Position numbers and translations under genes: made by a program
Shown: one piece after another, positions 61,701 through 64,000 of the stretch
Layout: each line of letters begins with the position of its first letter
Position numbering within the stretch: position 1 is the stretch's first letter
DNA from: Tenacibaculum mesophilum
GTDB lineage: Bacteria; Bacteroidota; Bacteroidia; Flavobacteriales; Flavobacteriaceae
Length of the DNA stretch: 64,000 bases
Direction: 5' to 3'
Assembly (NCBI RefSeq): GCF_003867075.1
Contig: NZ_CP032544.1
Coordinates: 1,482,001 to 1,546,000 of the forward strand
Notes under the pieces: generated by a model
Told to the model about the DNA's origin: nothing
The model's database searches: none
The model's input: the letters and a program-made list of their open reading frames with translations, nothing else

Positions 61701-62604
61701 GCTGATTGTCTTCTTTATGTAACAAGACTGTTTTTGCACCTGCTTCAATTATTTCATCAATATGTTCTTTTTCTATAATAGTATCACGGTCGAAAATGAT
61801 TTCGTTACGCTCAATAGAGACAACTTCTCCTGTATCTTCATCTACGAAATCTTCATGCCAAGTTTTTAATACTCTTGCTGCTAATTTACGCCCTAATACT
61901 TTCTTTAATCCAGCTTTAGAAACTTTTACTTCTTCAGCTAAATCAAAAATCTCTAAAATATCTTTATCTCTTTCAAAACCTATGGCTCTGAATAACGTTG
62001 TTACTGGTAATTTTTTCTTTCTATCAATATAAGCATACATTACTTGATTGATATCGGTAGCAAATTCAATCCAAGAACCTTTGAATGGAATTACTCTTGC
62101 AGAGTATAACTTGGTTCCATTAGCGTGGAAAGATTGCCCAAAGAATACACCTGGTGAACGGTGTAATTGTGACACTACAACTCTTTCTGCACCATTAATA
62201 ATAAAGGTACCAGAGTTTGTCATATAAGGAATTGTACCTAAATACACATCTTGAACGATTGTTTCGAAATCTTCGTGTTCTGGGTCAGTACAATATAATT
62301 TTAAACGTGCTTTTAGAGGTACACTGTGAGTTAATCCACGCTCGATACATTCTTGAATGCTATACCTTGGAGGATCTACAAAGTAGTCTAAAAATTCTAA
62401 TACAAATTGATTACGTGTATCTGTAATCGGGAAGTTATCCATGAAAGTTTTATACAAACCTTCTTCTCCTCGCTCTTCAGCTTTAGTTTGCAATTGGAAG
62501 AAATCTTGAAAAGACTTCACCTGAATATCTAAAAAGTCTGGATAATCAGCTCCTAACTGCGATGACGCGAAGTTAATTCTTTCAGTAGTATTTATCGTTG
62601 CCAA
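58795..62604 (-). CDS. rpoB: RNA polymerase subunit beta
   Basis: 1269 residues. The start is TTG at 62604 ([15 protein letters not shown]...); no ATG is in frame upstream before a stop. The rifampicin-binding region [33 protein letters not shown] (in pieces) carries the usual wild-type residues Asp, His, Arg and Ser. The C-terminus [15 protein letters not shown] is conserved. It lies in the order rplL-rpoB-rpoC with a 240-bp leader. Confidence 0.98.
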   Translation of the reverse strand: MATINTTERINFASSQLGADYPDFLDIQVKSFQDFFQLQTKAEERGEEGLYKTFMDNFPITDTRNQFVLEFLDYFVDPPRYSIQECIERGLTHSVPLKARLKLYCTDPEHEDFETIVQDVYLGTIPYMTNSGTFIINGAERVVVSQLHRSPGVFFGQSFHANGTKLYSARVIPFKGSWIEFATDINQVMYAYIDRKKKLPVTTLFRAIGFERDKDILEIFDLAEEVKVSKAGLKKVLGRKLAARVLKTWHEDFVDEDTGEVVSIERNEIIFDRDTIIEKEHIDEIIEAGAKTVLLHKEDNQQADYAIIHNTLQKDPTNSEKEAVEHVYRQLRNAEPPDEETARGIIEKLFFSEQRYSLGEVGRFRMNTKLQLNEDLDQKVLTKNDIITIIKYLIELINSKAEVDDIDHLSNRRVRTVGEQLAGQFGVGLARMARTIRERMNVRDNEVFTPIDLINAKTLSSVINSFFGTNQLSQFMDQTNPLAEITHKRRLSALGPGGLSRERAGFEVRDVHYTHYGRLCPIETPEGPNIGLISSLAVYAKVNNMGFIETPYKKVDNGSVSSEEPIYLSAEEEEGMKIAQSNLPVANDGKIESERVIAREEGDFPVENPEAINYMDVAPNQIASISASLIPFLEHDDANRALMGSNMMRQAVPLLRPESPIVGTGLERRVAKDSRILINAEGAGVVEYVDANKITIKYDRTEEERMVSFDSDEVSYDLIKFRKTNQGTNINLKPIVKVGDRVEEGQVLCEGYATQKGELALGRNMKVAFMPWKGYNFEDAIVISEKVVREDIFTSIHIDEYSLDVRDTKLGAEELTNDIPNVSEEATKDLDENGMIRIGAEVNPGDILIGKITPKGESDPTPEEKLLRAIFGDKAGDVKDASLKASPSLRGVVINKKLFKRAVKDKNKRARDKEAIAALEASYVSKFEELKDVLVEKLFNLVSGKTSQGVYNDLGEEVLPKGKKFTQKMLNSVEDFTHLSGTWTTDKDLNQLVVELVHNYKIKVNDLQGVLRREKFTISVGDELPAGILKLAKIYVAKKRKLKVGDKMAGRHGNKGIVARIVRQEDMPFLEDGTPVDIVLNPLGVPSRMNIGQIYETVLGWAGQKLGQKYATPIFDGAKIDQINALTDEAGIPRYGHTYLYDGGTGKRFDQPATVGVIYMIKLGHMIEDKMHARSIGPYSLITQQPLGGKAQFGGQRFGEMEVWALEAYGASSILREILTVKSDDVLGRAKTYESIVKGEAMPEPGLPESFNVLMHELKGLGLDVKLEE

Positions 62605-62844
62605 AAGAGATGCTATTTTTAATTAAAAATATTATTTTTGAAACTTAATTGTTTCAATACTGCAATTTTAATTGCTCTTACTGATTAAAAATCAGCACTT
62701 TATAATCGTAAATTCACAAATACAAAAAATGTGAAAAATAAAGAACGAATATATACACAAAATGGTTTAGGCCTAAAAACATGAGTCTTTAGTACCTAAA
62801 CCTTTATTGTTTTTTCCCGTTTTTCTATAATTCGGGAGTATAGC
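62605..62844 (-). promoter_or_regulatory. rplL-rpoB leader with a chain of hairpins
   Basis: Four short inverted repeats lie within 82 nt (62614-62631, 62640-62655, 62662-62675, 62681-62695), and a longer hairpin GGTTTAGG / CCTAAACC at 62764-62802 follows rplL. They may act as attenuator, RNase site or translation control of rpoB. A degenerate -7 element (TGTATTTG on the minus strand, near 62725) might be an internal promoter. Confidence 0.5.
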
Positions 62845-63219
62845 TTACTTAAGCTCTACCTCAGCTCCTGCTTCTTCTAAAGACTTTTTAAGACCTTCAG
62901 CCTCATCTTTAGATACACCTTCTTTGATTGGTGCTGGTGCGCTATCTACAATACCTTTAGCTTCTTTTAATCCTAATCCAGTTAATTCTTTAACTAATTT
63001 TACAACTGCTAATTTAGATCCTCCAGCTGCTTTTAAGATTACATCAAACTCAGTTTTCTCTTCTGCTGCATCTCCACCACCTGCTGCTGGTCCTGCTACT
63101 GCTACTGCTGCTGCTGCTGGCTCAATACCATACTCTTCTTTTAAAATATCAGCTAATTCATTAACTTCTTTTACTGTTAAGTTAACTAATTGTTCTGCGA
63201 AATCTTTTAAATCTGCCAT
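62845..63219 (-). CDS. rplL: Ribosomal protein L7/L12
   Basis: 124 residues. N-terminal dimerisation domain ([17 protein letters not shown]), Ala/Gly-rich hinge ([15 protein letters not shown]), and the C-terminal factor-binding domain with [24 protein letters not shown]. It forms the stalk that recruits translation factors, binding to L10. Confidence 0.98.
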   Translation of the reverse strand: MADLKDFAEQLVNLTVKEVNELADILKEEYGIEPAAAAVAVAGPAAGGGDAAEEKTEFDVILKAAGGSKLAVVKLVKELTGLGLKEAKGIVDSAPAPIKEGVSKDEAEGLKKSLEEAGAEVELK

Positions 63220-63269
63220 TTTAATTGTTTTTTAAAAATTTTATTTATTTAGTTTATTAGTGCGCGAAA

Positions 63270-63788
63270 TTATTTTTCTGATAATGTCTTTAAGATACCT
63301 GATAATTTACCTCCACCTGACTGTAATGCTGAAACAACATTCTTAGCAGGAGATTGTAATAAGGTAATAATATCTCCAATAAGTTCTTCTCTAGATTTGA
63401 TGTTTACAAGAGCATCTAATTGGTCATCTCCAATATAAACTGCCTCTTCTACATACGCTCCTTTTAATAAAGGACGGTCTTTTGATTTTTTTCTGAACTC
63501 TTTGATAACTTTTGCTGGTGCATTTGCTGCTTCAGCAATTAACATTGAAGTGTTACCTTTTAATACCTCTGGTAATTCTCCGAAATCTTTATCAGAAGCT
63601 TCCATTGCTTTTGAAAGCAATGTGTTTTTAACAACAGCCAATTGTACGTTCGCTTTAAAACATGCTCTACGTAAGTTAGATGTAGTAGCTGCATCTAAAC
63701 CAGAAATATCTGCTAAATAGATCGTGCTAGTATCTGCTAATTGTGCTGTTAAATCTTGTATTACTTGTGATTTTTCCTCTCTAGTCAT
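63270..63788 (-). CDS. rplJ: Ribosomal protein L10
   Basis: 172 residues. Starts MTREEKSQVIQDL, with TIYLADISGLDAATTSNLRRACF and LAVVKNTLLSKAM typical of L10. It anchors L7/L12 dimers. It starts 21 bp after rplA, so the classical L10 leader site would have to lie in or before rplA. Confidence 0.97.
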   Translation of the reverse strand: MTREEKSQVIQDLTAQLADTSTIYLADISGLDAATTSNLRRACFKANVQLAVVKNTLLSKAMEASDKDFGELPEVLKGNTSMLIAEAANAPAKVIKEFRKKSKDRPLLKGAYVEEAVYIGDDQLDALVNIKSREELIGDIITLLQSPAKNVVSALQSGGGKLSGILKTLSEK

Positions 63789-63809
63789 AATTAAAAAGTT
63801 TTAACTGCC

Positions 63810-64000
63810 TTACGATACTGTTTTAACATCTACAGCTACACTAGGACTCATAGTAGAAGACATAAAAATACTTTTAATATAAGTTCCTTTAGCCGCTGTT
63901 GGCTTTAATTTAATTAATGTTTGAATTAACTCGTTTGCATTTTCTTCAATCTTTGCAGCATCGAAAGATGCTTTTCCGATTGCAGCGTGTACAATACCAG
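63810..64000 (-). CDS. rplA: Ribosomal protein L1, C-terminal end (partial)
   Basis: Reading from the right edge, the translation begins IVHAAIGKASFDAAKIEENA and ends FMSSTMSPSVAVDVKTVS, the C-terminus of L1. The beginning is outside the window. It lies 21 bp before rplJ in the conserved rplA-rplJ-rplL-rpoB-rpoC order. Confidence 0.95.
   Translation of the reverse strand, partial: GIVHAAIGKASFDAAKIEENANELIQTLIKLKPTAAKGTYIKSIFMSSTMSPSVAVDVKTVS

Noticed and set aside
1..64000. Mobile elements, CRISPR arrays and prophage
   Set aside because: No transposase, integrase, phage gene or regularly spaced repeat was seen on either strand; gene order and codon style look uniform.

Overview
The window looks like a chromosomal segment of a marine Flavobacteriaceae bacterium (Bacteroidota), probably Tenacibaculum or a close relative. 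The DNA is AT-rich. Several promoters fit the Bacteroidota -7 element TAnnTTTG. The gene content also fits: two TonB receptors with carboxypeptidase-like N-terminal domains, a cbb3 oxidase with fused CcoN and CcoO, a PafA-type phosphatase, and DUF2141, DUF2490, DUF4369, DUF3467 and DUF819 proteins. The genus is an inference, not a proof. I see no insertion sequence, prophage, CRISPR array or rRNA.

Layout. 1-2.2 kb: end of a GH20 hexosaminidase, a coupled sugar O-acetyltransferase and a leucine-rich repeat protein. 2.5-5.2 kb: two small poorly known genes, then a peroxide-stress operon (ohrR, ohr, nitroreductase) with a visible OhrR-type operator, followed by the decayed end of an ArsR-family regulator. 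5.5-9.6 kb: secreted SGNH hydrolase, TPR-like protein, DUF2141 protein and a TonB receptor. 9.9-12 kb: pdxH, a SixA phosphatase and a Ppx/GppA phosphatase. 12-20 kb (minus): DUF389 membrane protein, a long YwqK/MORN-repeat protein, a C1 peptidase and a second TonB receptor. 20.1-20.3 kb: tRNA-Tyr and tRNA-Lys. 20.4-22 kb: an Mla-type ABC transporter pair. 22-30 kb: PafA phosphatase, a 51-residue YqaE/Pmp3 protein, a DoxX-like protein, an M14 peptidase, two thioredoxin-fold proteins and an S1/P1 nuclease. 30-39.3 kb (plus): SPFH protein with a ribbon-helix-helix protein, VPS10-like beta-propeller, S9 peptidase, DUF2490, DUF819 and DUF4369.

39.4-54 kb is a coherent low-oxygen respiration island. 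It holds a tandem universal stress protein, the operon ccoS-ccoNO-ccoQ-ccoP-ccoG-ccoH-safE, the operon ccoI-deoC-deoD-hemN, and a divergent Crp/Fnr regulator with N-terminal cysteines. FNR-like dyads (TGAY-N4-RTCA) lie in front of ccoS, ccoI and usp. Each is centred exactly 36.5 bp upstream of the last base of a TAnnTTTG-like element, and none of these promoters has a TTTG -33 box. This is the most interesting signal in the window: an apparent self-contained FNR regulon with a class II-like geometry adapted to Bacteroidota promoters.

54-64 kb (minus): DUF3467, then rpoC, rpoB, rplL, rplJ and the 3' end of rplA in the conserved order. The leaders of rpoB and rpoC are rich in short hairpins, and rpoB appears to start at TTG.
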